A stretch of 64,000 nucleotides of DNA. It comes from Eopsaltria australis (lineage: Eukaryota > Chordata > Aves > Passeriformes > Petroicidae). The stretch spans positions 434,001-498,000 of the forward strand of contig JAVTVJ010000227.1 in assembly GCA_034509425.1 (NCBI GenBank). The letters are read 5' to 3'. The notes beneath the pieces were generated by a model. It did not search any database. It was not told the origin of the DNA and saw only the letters and a program-made list of their open reading frames with translations. Position numbers and translations under genes: made by a program. This document shows positions 53,163 through 63,664 of the stretch, piece after piece (position 1 is the stretch's first letter; each line of letters starts with the position of its first letter).

Positions 53163-53384
53163 ATGAGACCTGTCTTCCAACTTTTAAAATATGAATTGGA
53201 AAAACACTGGGTGATTTATCAGTTTCTCTATTTGCCAAACTCTCCTGAGAAAGATCCATCAGAATTTTGCAAAAAGAAGAAAATAACAGATAGTTTAGGA
53301 TGGTTTACTGAATTAAAGTATAAAAAGACCTTCTCCTGCATCCCTGTGACTAATGAAGACCAAGGACTCTTTGCTATTATGTAA
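53163..53384 (+). pseudogene. Degenerate gammaretroviral protease-region fragment
   Basis: About 66 bases (53181-53246) read LKY...KHW.IYQFLYLPNSP. This aligns by eye, at about 70% of bases, with the protease C-terminal part of the provirus downstream (58,430-58,500: LKY...KQWGIHKFLYMPKSP). The catalytic part and the conserved LLGRDLL are absent, and similarity fades after the SP. It is a scrap of an older, related element, non-functional. The short open frame around it (73 codons) is not a gene on its own. Confidence 0.5.
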
Positions 53385-53879
53385 AAGAATCCTGAAACTG
53401 GAGAACTGGAGCAGTCAGCAACTGAAAATTGCTGCATCCAACCAGCAGCCAAGAATTGATACATTCAACAGTTGCATGCAACCTGAAACAGGGAATTTAA
53501 GAGTTAACAACTTAGAGTAGATGAAACAATAAGATTTATTATCCTGTTCCCCAAGGACGGAAGGGAGGCTGAAGAGAAGGGGGCCCTTCGAAAGATATCT
53601 GGTAACTACCAAAATAGTGCTGACCATTAGCACCAGTAAGGTGCTAGTTCTCATGACCTTAGAGTAATAAAAAGGGGCCATCACGGCAAAAGAAAGAACA
53701 CGCATGTGCAAAACTCATGGGGTCAAAAATTCACGTGAGGAAGAATCCTCTTACTTCATCCTTTCAAGCCCCCAGACTCAAATTAAGACCACCACCTCAA
53801 TAAAAGAGACAGATTGCGCAGCCGCAACTGATTTACATACGAAGCGGGGAACAGGCGGGGACAGGTAATAAATATGTAT

Positions 53880-53884
53880 AGGCG
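53880..53884. repeat. Target-site duplication aggcg (left)
   Basis: Exact match to 55520-55524. Confidence 0.88.
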
Positions 53885-54139
53885 TGTCTTGGGTTAGGCT
53901 AGAGGGGTCAAAATCTAGGAAGTGATCTGTGCTGCAGGAAGGAATACAACTTCCTTCCTGGGAGAGAGAGCCAATAATCAGGTAGTTTTAAGGACTGATA
54001 TGTAGGTGAACCAATTAAAAAGTTGATCCGCCTTCGAGGACAAAACCATATATAAGCAGAGACTCTCGGAAGCTCTTCTTCTTTGGACCTGCTGCTGCTG
54101 TGTAGAGAGGAGCATTCTCCCGCTTCTCTCGCTGCGTAA

Positions 54140-54170
<31 letters not shown>

Positions 54171-55519
54171 CACCCTCCTTCTTAAGGAGGGATGGGGGGG
54201 TGGAAGGGAGGTTTAGAACAGCCGTGCCGCTGCAGCCGGGCAGGCATGGGGGAGGAAACGATTGGAATTTTCAGCAGATACAGCTCAACCGGTGTGTCAA
54301 CTACACGAGAGAGAGACAGCCGGGCCAGGCAAGGACCAAGCCAGACTCCATCCAGCTCGGGCCAGGCCCTGCCCTGTCACCCCGGGCCCAGATGGCCCTA
54401 CCAGGCCGAGCCGGCTTGGTAGAGCCAAGCAGAAAAACTCTTAAAAGCGTCTACCATCCAGCTCAGACCTGTTCAAACAGCCCGGCAAAGAGCATGTGGT
54501 CCTCACACTGCCGGAGAGAGAGAGAGACAGAGATTAACTCCATGCCTAGACTAAACTCACAGACACCCATCCTTCCTCGCAGAGAGAAGAACGAGTGAAG
54601 ACACCTACATAGTGCAGCGCAGAGACTTTACAGTCAGTGAGGAAAGCAGAACTGATACTTAAAAGGAAGTGCATAAGAAGTTGCTTCAAGAGTGAAGCTG
54701 AAAACTCTTTTGGAAAACCATGGTTGGGGACTGAGCTAATAAATTCTCTGTAATATATGAAGATATAGTCCAAAGAGGGATGTGAAGTTCTTATTGCATC
54801 CAATAAACTGAAATACCTAAGTACAGACAAGTAAGTGTTGAAAAAGTACAGCCTGATGAGAAACTAGAACCAAAAGAGAAGAGAGGCTGTAACCCAGAGC
54901 CCTGGTCCCGGGGAGAATGCTAGAGAACCTGAGTTGTCAAGAGAACCTGTGTTGCTCAGCACAGAAGAAAGGATTTTCTTTGTTGCTGCAATTGAACTGG
55001 GCATCCTTAAAACAGGTACCCTGTGGACTGTTCATAACCCACCATAGTGGCTGTGGGAAGGCTACTAGTGTGAGAGAGATCCACCATTAAACTAGACTTT
55101 GCTCCGGGCGGCGGCTAATGGTGAGGCAGAAGACCCATAAAAACTGTATTTTTCTTACAGAAAATCCATGGTGTAAGCAAAAGAAACTTCTCTCCCTAAA
55201 TAAACTAGAACAAGAGCTGTTTCTGAAATAGTAAACTGACTAGAAGTCGAAGTGTTGTCTTTTATATGTTGTCAAGGAGAATGAAATGGAGAGGTAGAGA
55301 AAAAGAGATAGTCTGAGAAGTTTGTTCTAGTTTTTCTTGAGTTTTTTTTTTCTTTTCCCTTTGTCTCAGATATATTAATAAAACTTCTTTGTACTTTTTA
55401 AAGTTTAAACCTGCTTTGCCTACTCCTAATCCTCATCTCACAACAAGCAATCAAGTAAATATAAGTAAGTGTGCTAGCATTTAACCACAAACCTGAATAA
55501 GCAAACTGAAACCACTACA
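53885..55519 (+). mobile_element. 1.64-kb solo LTR, copy 2, nested in the provirus 5' LTR
   Basis: Same family as 38,728-40,310: TGTCTTGGGTTA start, ACCACTACA end, perfect 5-bp duplication aggcg at 53880-53884 and 55520-55524. TATA box TATATAAG at 54049, AATAAA at 55377. A 30-base C run sits at 54142-54171. A short open stretch beginning near 54,268 ([15 protein letters not shown]) is shared with copy 1, though it diverges and is unlikely to be a gene. Its insertion postdates the provirus it interrupts. Confidence 0.88.
54142..54171 (+). repeat. (C)30 homopolymer
   Basis: Thirty consecutive C in the nested LTR. The other copy has C10-A-C7 at the same place. Run length may be affected by sequencing error. 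Confidence 0.85.
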
Positions 55520-55524
55520 AGGCG
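55520..55524. repeat. Target-site duplication aggcg (right)
   Basis: Exact match to 53880-53884. Confidence 0.88.
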
Positions 55525-55686
55525 TTATAGAATATGCATGCTTTTTGTAGATAAATAGGTAATTGGAAGCTGTAAAAGGTACGCAGGATTTGGGAAGGTG
55601 CTCTCCCCCTGCGTCCGGCGCTGAATAAAATACGTACCTACTTTACAACTCTAACAGGTTGTGGAGTCTTTATACCGCGTCTCAAT

Positions 55687-55704
55687 TGGCGAGCCAGGCA
55701 GGAG
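55687..55704 (+). other. Primer binding site, tRNA-Arg(ACG)-like
   Basis: TGGCGAGCCAGGCAGGAG matches the complement of the tRNA-Arg(ACG) 3' end, as I recall it, at 17 of 18 bases. It sits two bases after the LTR terminal CA, the usual place for retroviral minus-strand priming. Confidence 0.75.
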
Positions 55705-55978
55705 GGCTCTGTCCGTCCGCAGAGACGGGCTGAGGGACGGAGGGCTCCACGGCATGCCCCGGGATTTCCTGGAGGGGAACTCTGAGACCTCGGCTCGCTT
55801 ACTGCAGGGACAGATAAGGACCACTGGCTTGCGGCTAAAATGGTACGTATTAATCTTAGGGGATTTAGTAACACGTACGTGTGGTTGGAGGGCTGTTGGT
55901 AAATCGCAGGAGACGTCCTGCGTACAACATAGTCCCTTGGGAGGTAAAAGCTTGCAAGCTGTTGGTGGAAGGGTACGA

Positions 55979-56114
55979 ACACCGGCATGGCCCACTCCGC
56001 TCCTCCAGGAGGAGGAGGGCGAAAAAGGGGGACCGGTGTCGCTAAACACCGGCAAGGCCCGCTCTGCTCCTCTGTAGGTCTAGGAGGGGGAGGGAGAAAA
56101 AGGGGGACCGGTGT
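55979..56114 (+). repeat. Duplicated hairpin unit ACACCGG...CCGGTGT
   Basis: Unit 1 is 55979-56039 and unit 2 is 56046-56114. Each begins ACACCGG and ends CCGGTGT, which are reverse complements. Each also has a pyrimidine-rich CTCCTC and purine-rich GGAGG pair inside and an AAAAAGGGGGA run before the closing arm. Position in the leader suggests a packaging or dimerisation element (inference). Confidence 0.8.
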
Positions 56115-56220
56115 CATTGATAGAACAGTACTGGGTTGAATAAACTTTTTCCTGTGATATTGGAACTAAGGTGGTGTGCCTGAGTCCGGACTTTGTGAGT
56201 GTGGTGAATGCGTGGGTGAG

Positions 56221-56670
56221 CAATGTTGTGTCATTGTTGATTTATTGTTATCTAACTGCAGTTTTATCATTGTTTAATTGTTGCTTTATTTTTACTGGTG
56301 TTTTGCCGTTGCTAATGAATTTGGGAGAGGTAGTGAATTTTTTGAAGCAAAATTGCCATCTTGTGTTATAATTGCAATGCTGTGTCGTTGTTTTATTGTT
56401 ATTTAACTGCAGTTTTATCATTGTTTCACTGTTGCTTTATTGGTACTGGGGTTTTGCCGTTGCTACTGAGTTCGGGAGAGGTTGTGGATTTTTGAAAGTT
56501 ATAATTGCAATGCTGCGTCCTTGTTGTTTTATTGTTGTCTAACTGCAGTTTTATAATTGTTTAATTGCTGCTTTATTGTTACTGGTGTCTTGTTGTTGCT
56601 AACGAGTTTGCGAGAGGTAGTGGATTTTTTTTAACGGAATCGTCATCTTGTGTTAGTTGTAATTGTAATA
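56221..56670 (+). repeat. Three tandem copies of a 130-160-bp T-rich unit
   Basis: Units start CAATG(T/C)TG at 56221, 56375 and 56508. Shared blocks in order: a TTTATTGTT run, TAACTGCAGTTTTAT, a GCTTTAT run, a TTGTTGCTAA-type or TTGCCGTTGCTA block, GAGAGGT(A/T)GTG. The second copy lacks an inner 20-odd bases. Confidence 0.88.
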
Positions 56671-56763
56671 AGAGAACAGCTCTCTAAGTTTATTTGTGAT
56701 ACAACACTACCACCTTGTGGCAAAATTTACAATTGCAGCAAGGTATAAGGGAAAGAGGAGACA

Positions 56764-58229
56764 ATGGGAGCTAGACAGAGCATAGAAGTCCCTAAAGCTA
56801 GCCCATTAGGGTGTGTTATAGCACATTGGAAAGAAGTTGCAGGGACCGGAGGTGCTGAAAATAAGTCCACTCTTATTAAGTATTGTAGCCAGTGGTGGCC
56901 TCTGTATAGGCTAGATGAAGGAGCGAGGTGGCCACCCACTGGAACTCTAGATTACAACACTTTGCTACAATTAATGCTATTTTTAAGGAGGGAGGGTAAG
57001 TGGAGTGAAGTTTCGTATTGTGATATGTTCTTTTCTCTCCGAAATCACCCAGAGTGGCAAAGAGATTGTGGGATTAAGGCTCCTCTTGACCCTCTAGTAC
57101 TAGCTATGGAAAAGGAGAATAAAGCAAAGAGTGGGAAATTAAAGAGATGCTGCTCAGCCTGTAGTATTGGACAGAGGTGTATAAAATTGGATAAGGTGTA
57201 CCAAAGCACATTTCAGGAACAAGGCCTGTCAGATTTATTGGAGGCCCCCCCAACGGACAAGAAAGGGAAAGGGAAGAGAGAGATGAGGATGCAGAGGTCA
57301 GCTCACCCCCTAGCAGCCCCGTATCATCCCGGACTAGGCAACGAGTCCTACAAGTCCCCCTACGAGAGGCAGTAGGACCAGGGGGAGATCCAGTGATGGT
57401 TAAAGTGCCCTTCTCAACTATTGATTTAGAAGCATGGAGGAAGGTCGCCCAGGATTATCGCAGTAACCCAGTAACTACGGCACAGAACTTGCGATATATC
57501 ATCAAACAACATAATCCAGACTGGTCTGACATGCAATTATTGTTAGAATCATTAACCGAGACAGAAAAGCAGCTAGTTCTGAAAACAGCAAGAGAACTAG
57601 CAGAAGATTATTGTAGAACCCAGCAATTAGATGTAAAAGACTATTTTCCCCTTGATAAACCAGACTGGAGACCAAACAGGGGAGAGGAGATGAAGAAGTT
57701 AGAAAGTTATCGAGAATAGATAGCCAGAGGGATGGAACGGGCTATACCTAAAACCATAAATTGGTCAGAGTTATATACTATTAAACAGGGGCCTTCTGAG
57801 ACACCATCTGAATTTTTGGACCGACTGAGGAGTGCGATGCGTTGTCATACACCTCTAGATCCCAGAGATGAAACAGGAATCCAACAATTAGTGAGCTTAT
57901 TCTTGGGCCAATCCACAGGGGATATCAGGCGTAAACTTCAGAAAATAGTAGGGCCTGAGTCAAGAAACCTAGAAAAGCTACTTGATGAGGCATGGAGAGT
58001 ATTCAGCAATAGAGAAGAGGGATATAGGCAAAATACGAAGAAAGTTATGATAGTGAGGGAGGAGAGAGGAGAAGAACGCAGACAAAGTCAACAAAAACAG
58101 AGAGGTCCACCCCGACTAGACAAAGATCAGTGCGCATTTTGTAAAGAGTTTGGGCGCTGGAAGAATGAATGCCCCAAATGGAGGGGGGACAAGGGAAAAA
58201 GAATGGTTGCCTATGCCAAGGAAGACTGA
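56764..58229 (+). pseudogene. gag: Endogenous gammaretrovirus-like gag (disrupted)
   Basis: Starts MGARQS, with Gly2 as a likely myristoylation site. The matrix part has a W-rich stretch typical of gammaretroviral MA. The capsid has the major homology region with QGPSETPSEFLDRL (near 57,788). The nucleocapsid has one zinc-knuckle-like C-X2-C-X9-C (near 58,132), in which Arg replaces the conserved His. Breaks: a frameshift in the A/G-rich run at about 57,255-57,290, and an in-frame TAG at 57717-57719 inside capsid. The frame then runs to TGA at 58227-58229, directly followed in the same frame by pro-pol. It is not able to make Gag. Normal role: assembly of the particle. Confidence 0.92.
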
Positions 58230-61200
58230 GGAGGACCGGGAGATCTTACCCCAGCTGATCCCCTGGTTGTAACAATGAAGCTGGGGAAGGAGCGGAAAAG
58301 GGTGGAGTTTCTAATTGACACAGGAGCAACATACTCGGTATTGAATAAAGCCCTGGTGCCCGTGGGAAAGGATTATGTTATGGTGCAAGGAGCCACTGGC
58401 GAATCTGAAAAGGCTTATTTCTGTAAACCTTTAAAATATAAATTTGGGAAACAGTGGGGCATCCACAAATTTTTATATATGCCAAAGTCTCCAAAGGCTC
58501 TCCTGGGAAGAGACCTATTAGAGCAACTACAAGCAACCATCATGTTTAAAGACGGGGAAATTATTCTGGAGGTAAATGATCAACAATATGTGGAGGTGTT
58601 AAGTCTGATATTGACAACCACTGAGATTGGGGAAGAAATCAGTGAAGAAATAGTTAGTCAAGTGTTCCCTGGAGTGTGGACTTCTAATGTGCCGGGAAGG
58701 GCAAAGAACGCACCTCCTATAGTAATTAACCTCAAGGAAGGAAAACACTCAGTCAGGATTAAGCAATATCCTTTGAGAAAAGAGGACAGAGAAGGAATTA
58801 GGCCAGTGATTGAAAATTTTTTACAACTAGGTTTATTGAAAGAATGCCAATCTGACTTCAACACTCCTATATTACCTGTTCGGAAACCCGATGGGTCATA
58901 TCGAGTGCTACAGGACTTAAAGGCTGTTAATAAAATAACTGAAGATCTTTACCCAGTGGTAGCAAATCCGTATACTCTATTGACATGTTTAACACCAGAG
59001 CTAACTTGGTTTACCGTTTTAGACTTAAAAGATGCCTTCTTTTGCCTCCCTCTCCATGAAGCCAGTCAGAAAATTTTTGCCTTTGAATGGGAAAATCCTA
59101 AAAGCGGGCGTAAAACCCAACTCACCTGGACAGTTCTCCCTCAGGGGTTCAAAAATTCCCCCACCTTGTTTGGGGAACAGCTTGCAAAGGACCTAGAAGC
59201 CTGGGAGGCTCCATCAGAAGAAGGGAAGTTGTTGCAGTATATGGATGATCTCCTTATAGCCACTAAGACAAAAGAGGCATGTGTGGCATGAACGGTGAGT
59301 CTTTTAAATTTTTTAGGGCTCCAGGGGTACAGGGTGTCAAAGAAGAAGGCTCAAGTGGTGAAGCAAAAGGTAATTTACCTGGGGTACGAAGTTAGTGCTG
59401 GACAATGGACTTTAGGGCAAGACCGTAAAGAAACAATATGCCAAACTCCGCAACCCCGGACAGTAAAAGAATTGCGAACCTTTTTGGGGATGACAGGATG
59501 GTGTAGATTGTGGATTTACAACTATGGACTGCTCGTCAAACCTCTGTATGCACTTATCGCAAGTGGGAGCAGAGATCTCCAGTGGACCAAGGAAGCCACT
59601 CGAGCCTTTTCTCAGTTGAAGGATGCCCTTATGTCAGCCCCAGCCCTAGGACTCCCGGACGTGAGTAAACCGTTTTTTCTGTTTTCGCATGAGAAACAGG
59701 GGATTGCCTTGGGAATACTGGCACAGAACCTAGGCCCATATCGAAGGGCAGTTGCCTATTTATCCAAGCAGCTGGATGCAGCCGCTAAGGGATGGCCAGG
59801 ATGCCTCAGAGCTGTAGCAGCAGTTGTGATGAATATTCAGGAAGCACGGAAATTCACTTTGGGTCAGAAAATGACTGTGCTGGTGTCCCACACAGTGTCC
59901 TCAGTACTAGAAGTGAAAGGTGGGCACTGGCTATCCCCTCAAAGATTTTTGAAATACCAAGCCATTATAGTAGAACAAGATGATGTGGAAATAGTGGTGA
60001 CTAATATTGTCAACCCAGCTTCCTTTCTCAGCGGAAATCAAGGAGAGCCAGTGCAACACAATTGTCTAGAAACCATTGAAGCCACCTACTCCAGCCGCCC
60101 AGACTTGAGGGACACCCCTTTCGATGATGCAGAGACCTGGTTTACAGATGGGAGTAGCTACGTCATCAGTGGAAAACAACATGCTGGATATGCAGTTACC
60201 ACTAGCAAAGAGGTAATAGTATCTGGTCCCCTACCCACAGACACCTCTGCACAGAAAGCCGAGATAATCGCCCTGACTCGTGCCTTAGAGATGGCAAAAG
60301 GAAAGAAAATAAATATCTACACAGACTCGAGATATGCATTTGGGGTTGTGCATGCACATGGAGCTATCTGGAAAAAAAGAGGACTGTTGAATTCACATGG
60401 GAAGAACATTAAACATGCACAAGAAATAATGAAACTATTGGAGGCAGTCCAGATGCCCGAGAAAGTAGCGATTATGCACATTAGGGCACATTAGAAGGTG
60501 AGCTCGGAATTGGAAGAAGGAAATGAGCTGGCGGATAGAGAGGCAAAAGAAGCAGCAAAAGGTGAGGTAACAATTGAAGGAACCCTGATTCCAGACGGAC
60601 AGATATCTCTCGGAGGTAAGCCCGAATACAGTAAGAAAGATAAAAAACTTATTGAGGACCAAGAAGGAACATATAACCAGGAAGGATGAGCTGTCACTGC
60701 AGATGGGAGGCTGGTTGTCCCTTCTCAGATATTATGGTCCTTAGTAAGGGAGGAACATCAGAAAACACACTGGGGAACAGAGGCCTTGTATAGCTATCTA
60801 ATTGAAAAGATTACTGCCAGAAATTTATATGCCACTGTCACCCAGGTGACCAGGCAATGCGATCTTTGCCTCCAGACTAATCCTAAGAATACCCCTAAAC
60901 TGAAACTTGGTCAGATTGGAAGAGGCCAGGGGCCTGGGCAACAATGGCAGGTTGACTTTTCAGAACTTCCAAGAAAAGGGGGGTACCGATATTTGCTAGT
61001 GTTAACAGATACCTTTTCAAGGTGGCCAGAAGCTTTCCCCACTAGAACTGCCAAAGCCCGAGAGGTAACCAAAATATTGTTGCAAGAAATAATACCACGC
61101 TTCGGAGTTCCAGCCACAATATCCTCAGACAGAGGACCACACTTTACTTCCAAAATAGTGCAGCAGGTGAGTCGCCACTTGGGTATAGACTGGGAACTCC

Positions 61201-61763
61201 ACACTCCATACCATCCCCAGTCAAGTGGCCAAGTAGAAAAAATGAACCATTTAATTAAACACCAAATTGTGAAACTAGGGCAAGAGGTTAATTTGCCCTG
61301 GCCCCAATCTCTCCCATTGGCATTGCTACGGATCCGAACTAAACCGAGAACTAAAGAAAAGCTAAGTCCCTTTGAAATGCTTTATGGGAGGCCATATGGA
61401 GTGCAAAAAGGAATCTCTACCCAAATTGGGGATGAAGCACTTACCACCTATTTGGTGGCTCTAAGTAAACAACTTAGAAAAATTGGAAAGTATGTGGCTA
61501 GAACTCAGAGCAGAGGGCTAGATGGACCTGTGCATGACATACAGCCTGGGGATTACATGTATGTTAAGTCTTTTACAGAAAAGACTCTGGAACCACAGTG
61601 GGAAGGACCATTCCAGGTGCTACTGACAACCCACACTGCAATCAAAATCAAAGAACAGGGCGCCTGGATTCATCATATGCGAGTGAAGAAAGCCCCGAGA
61701 ACTCCTTGGAAAGCAACACTGGGTGATAATGAACTGAAACTGAAACGTACTCAAGAAAGATGA
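58230..61763 (+). pseudogene. pol: Endogenous gammaretrovirus-like pro-pol (disrupted)
   Basis: In the same frame as the end of gag. Order: aspartic protease with LIDTGAT (near 58,312) and LLGRDLL; reverse transcriptase with LPQGFKNSP and the YMDD catalytic motif (near 59,239); RNase H with FTDGSS, a TDSRYA motif and a terminal NELAD; integrase with an HX3H and CX2C zinc region (60,753-60,871), a DDE triad (D in WQVDF, D in SSDRGPHF, E in GQVEKMNH), and a C-terminal GPF (WEGPF) domain. Breaks are in-frame stops: TGA 59289, TAG 60492, TGA 60687. No frameshift was noticed, and catalytic residues remain readable. It overlaps env by four bases. Confidence 0.95.
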
Positions 61764-63664
61764 ATGGACTCTGGGTAGAAATGTTAGCTTGGAGAGTTGT
61801 ATCTCTCCTGATTATAGCCACGACCATAACCGCAAGACCACGTGTGTATCAAGTACTTGAGCACAATGTCTGTCAAGGAAAGGCTTATGACTCCCACTCT
61901 CGCAAAATGCTGTTCCAGATGCTAAAGGTCACGAATGCATCCGTTTGGGAAGGGAAAGATGTTTGGGGTTGTGAATATGCATTCGTTCAGGACGGATTCC
62001 ATAAGGCCCACCAAAAACCTATGGAGTTAATTTGAATTGATTCCGGATGCTGCGAAACATGCTTATCTACTTGTCCTGAATTTAGGCTTAAAATAGAAGG
62101 GTGCGCACTTAAGGGTAATAACATAGACTACAATATTACTCAGGATTGTGTTATACCCCAAGATGATGAAATAAGTCAGCCAACACAAAAACCAGAAGAG
62201 GCCACAGCTGCTCATACCCAAAACACCCCAAGGAAAACAATTCAGCCTATAGTCTCCAGAATTGGACCTTATGCAATTAAGAAGGTAGGGATCCAAAGAC
62301 TGCTACTGAATCCAGAATGGTCCTTGAAACGGATAGAGATGGAGATGCAAGTAAATGCTTCAGCTATCCGATCAGAGTGCACTCCATTCCTTAAGACTTC
62401 CTTTATGGATTGGACCATTTGGTTACAGAAACGTGCACCTAACACTTTTAGACAGAAGAGAGAATTTACAAGAATACTAGGAACAGGACTGGGGATCCTC
62501 ACGATGGACTCAGAAGTACTAATGAACAAATTGGCTGCAGCTGGGAGTGATGTGGTTAAATTACAGCAACCCTTACAATCCTCATTGCTAGCCCTTGGCA
62601 CCAGTCAATGGAAGCTGTCCAAAATTTTACTGGAGTGGGAAGGGATACAAGAACAGGATCATAGACTAATAGTAAATACCATGAGTGCAGCTAGTGAAAA
62701 TATGTCTCTAGCCCTCGGATGTGTACAAGCACAAATATGGATGCAGTCAGTAGCTGCTTCAATTATCAGGGAAGGTAGTGAAGGCACATTCCCTGCAGAG
62801 GTCCGCAAAGTTGTCTGGGACCATGCCTCCGATTTAGAAAGAGAACTTCAGTCATGGTGGGTTTTAGTCAACTTCACCTATGATCCTGTAACCAGCATGG
62901 TAACGGCCTTTGTTTTAACTATACATAATGTGTCGGTGAGTCTGATATACCCAATAGTTCCCCTAGGACTAAACCATGAAAGAACCATCCTATATCCCTC
63001 AGAACACAGGATGTGGGCACAAAAGGTGGAGGGGAAATGGAGAACTATTAATATAGAGTCCTGTGCCACAAGGAAACAGCTTGGATTCATATGTGAAGGG
63101 AATATAAATAGTGATCAAGATACCTGCCTGGATACAGAACAGAGTATTTGTCACTTCAAAGCCCATTCAGTCAATTAGACAACCCTGCTGGTATACATAG
63201 GTCAAGGTTGTGTGTGTCTCAGGACACCATGCTCTTCGGTAGTGGTGGATGGACTAATTATAAATGAAACTCAGTCCAATTTGTGCATTTGTAACTTTGT
63301 CAGAATTGAAGGATGTGACTTCTCTTATCAGGCACCAGTAGTATCCCATCAATATATAAAGGCAAACCTAACCACGGTACAGGAAATATCACCTGTGCCC
63401 ATAGGGATGAATTTAACTTTGGTCAAGCAACTATTGAAGCACGAGAATTTAAAGGAAATTCTCAGAGAAATAAGAGATATGGGAAAGAGGACTCTGATCA
63501 CAATACATCATGATACAGAGACCATACGAGGAGTCTTTAGAAGATTGAATACAGATGCATCTCATCATTGGTGGGACACACTTTTTGGTTGGTCACCAAA
63601 GGCGACTGGACTCCTCAATGCAGCAATTCATCCAACTGTTGTTTTACTAATCCTGCTGATTTAG
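61760..63664 (+). pseudogene. env: Endogenous retroviral env (disrupted, atypical)
   Basis: Begins at an ATGA overlap with the pol stop, with a hydrophobic signal-like segment (about residues 8-22). All parts are in one frame. A furin-type RQKR is at 62450-62461, followed by a moderately hydrophobic, G/A/L-rich stretch like a fusion peptide plus heptad region. Downstream are cysteine-rich segments (near 63,060-63,330) and a terminal hydrophobic segment that stops at 63662-63664. Breaks: TGA at 62033, TAG at 63176, and possibly the final TAG, which falls inside the membrane segment. I do not see the CX6CC/immunosuppressive motif of gammaretroviral TM. The family is unknown to me. Confidence 0.8.
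62450..62461 (+). other. Furin-type cleavage motif in env
   Basis: RQKR precedes the fusion-peptide-like stretch, the usual surface/transmembrane boundary. Confidence 0.7.

Larger units (their letters stand above)
53484..55684 (+). mobile_element. 5' LTR of the gamma-type provirus, split by a nested LTR
   Basis: The right edge is firm: GTCTCA at 55684, two spacer bases, then a tRNA-Arg primer site at 55687. AATAAA is at 55624-55629. The left edge is tentative at TGAAACAGGG (53484), which mirrors the right end (inverted TGAGACGCGG) at 7 of 10 bases. Without the 1,635-bp nested LTR and its duplication the LTR would be about 565 bp, a normal gammaretroviral size. The 3' LTR is not in the window to confirm it. 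Confidence 0.55.
55705..56763 (+). other. Provirus leader with two sets of repeats
   Basis: About 1.06 kb between primer site and gag start. It contains two copies of a hairpin unit (55,979-56,114) and three copies of a T-rich unit (56,221-56,670). A leader of this type in gammaretroviruses carries RNA packaging, dimerisation and translation signals. Open frames on both strands near 55,640-56,120 have no family similarity. Confidence 0.75.

Noticed and set aside
53165..53170. TGAGAC as the left end of the provirus LTR (six-base inverted match to the right end)
   Set aside because: It would place the protease-like scrap inside the LTR and make an 880-bp LTR; TGAAACAGGG at 53,484 fits better.
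54142..54171. C30 run as a biological signal in itself
   Set aside because: The other copy has C10-A-C7, and homopolymer length is error-prone; kept only as a repeat.
55638..56117. Overlapping 130-160-codon frames on both strands
   Set aside because: They lie in the proviral U5/leader, across the hairpin repeats; proline- and arginine-rich from GC content, no homology.
57717..60689. APOBEC-type hypermutation as the cause of the stops
   Set aside because: Cannot be shown without a reference copy; birds are not known to carry the mammalian APOBEC3 cluster, and ordinary CpG/deamination decay is simpler.
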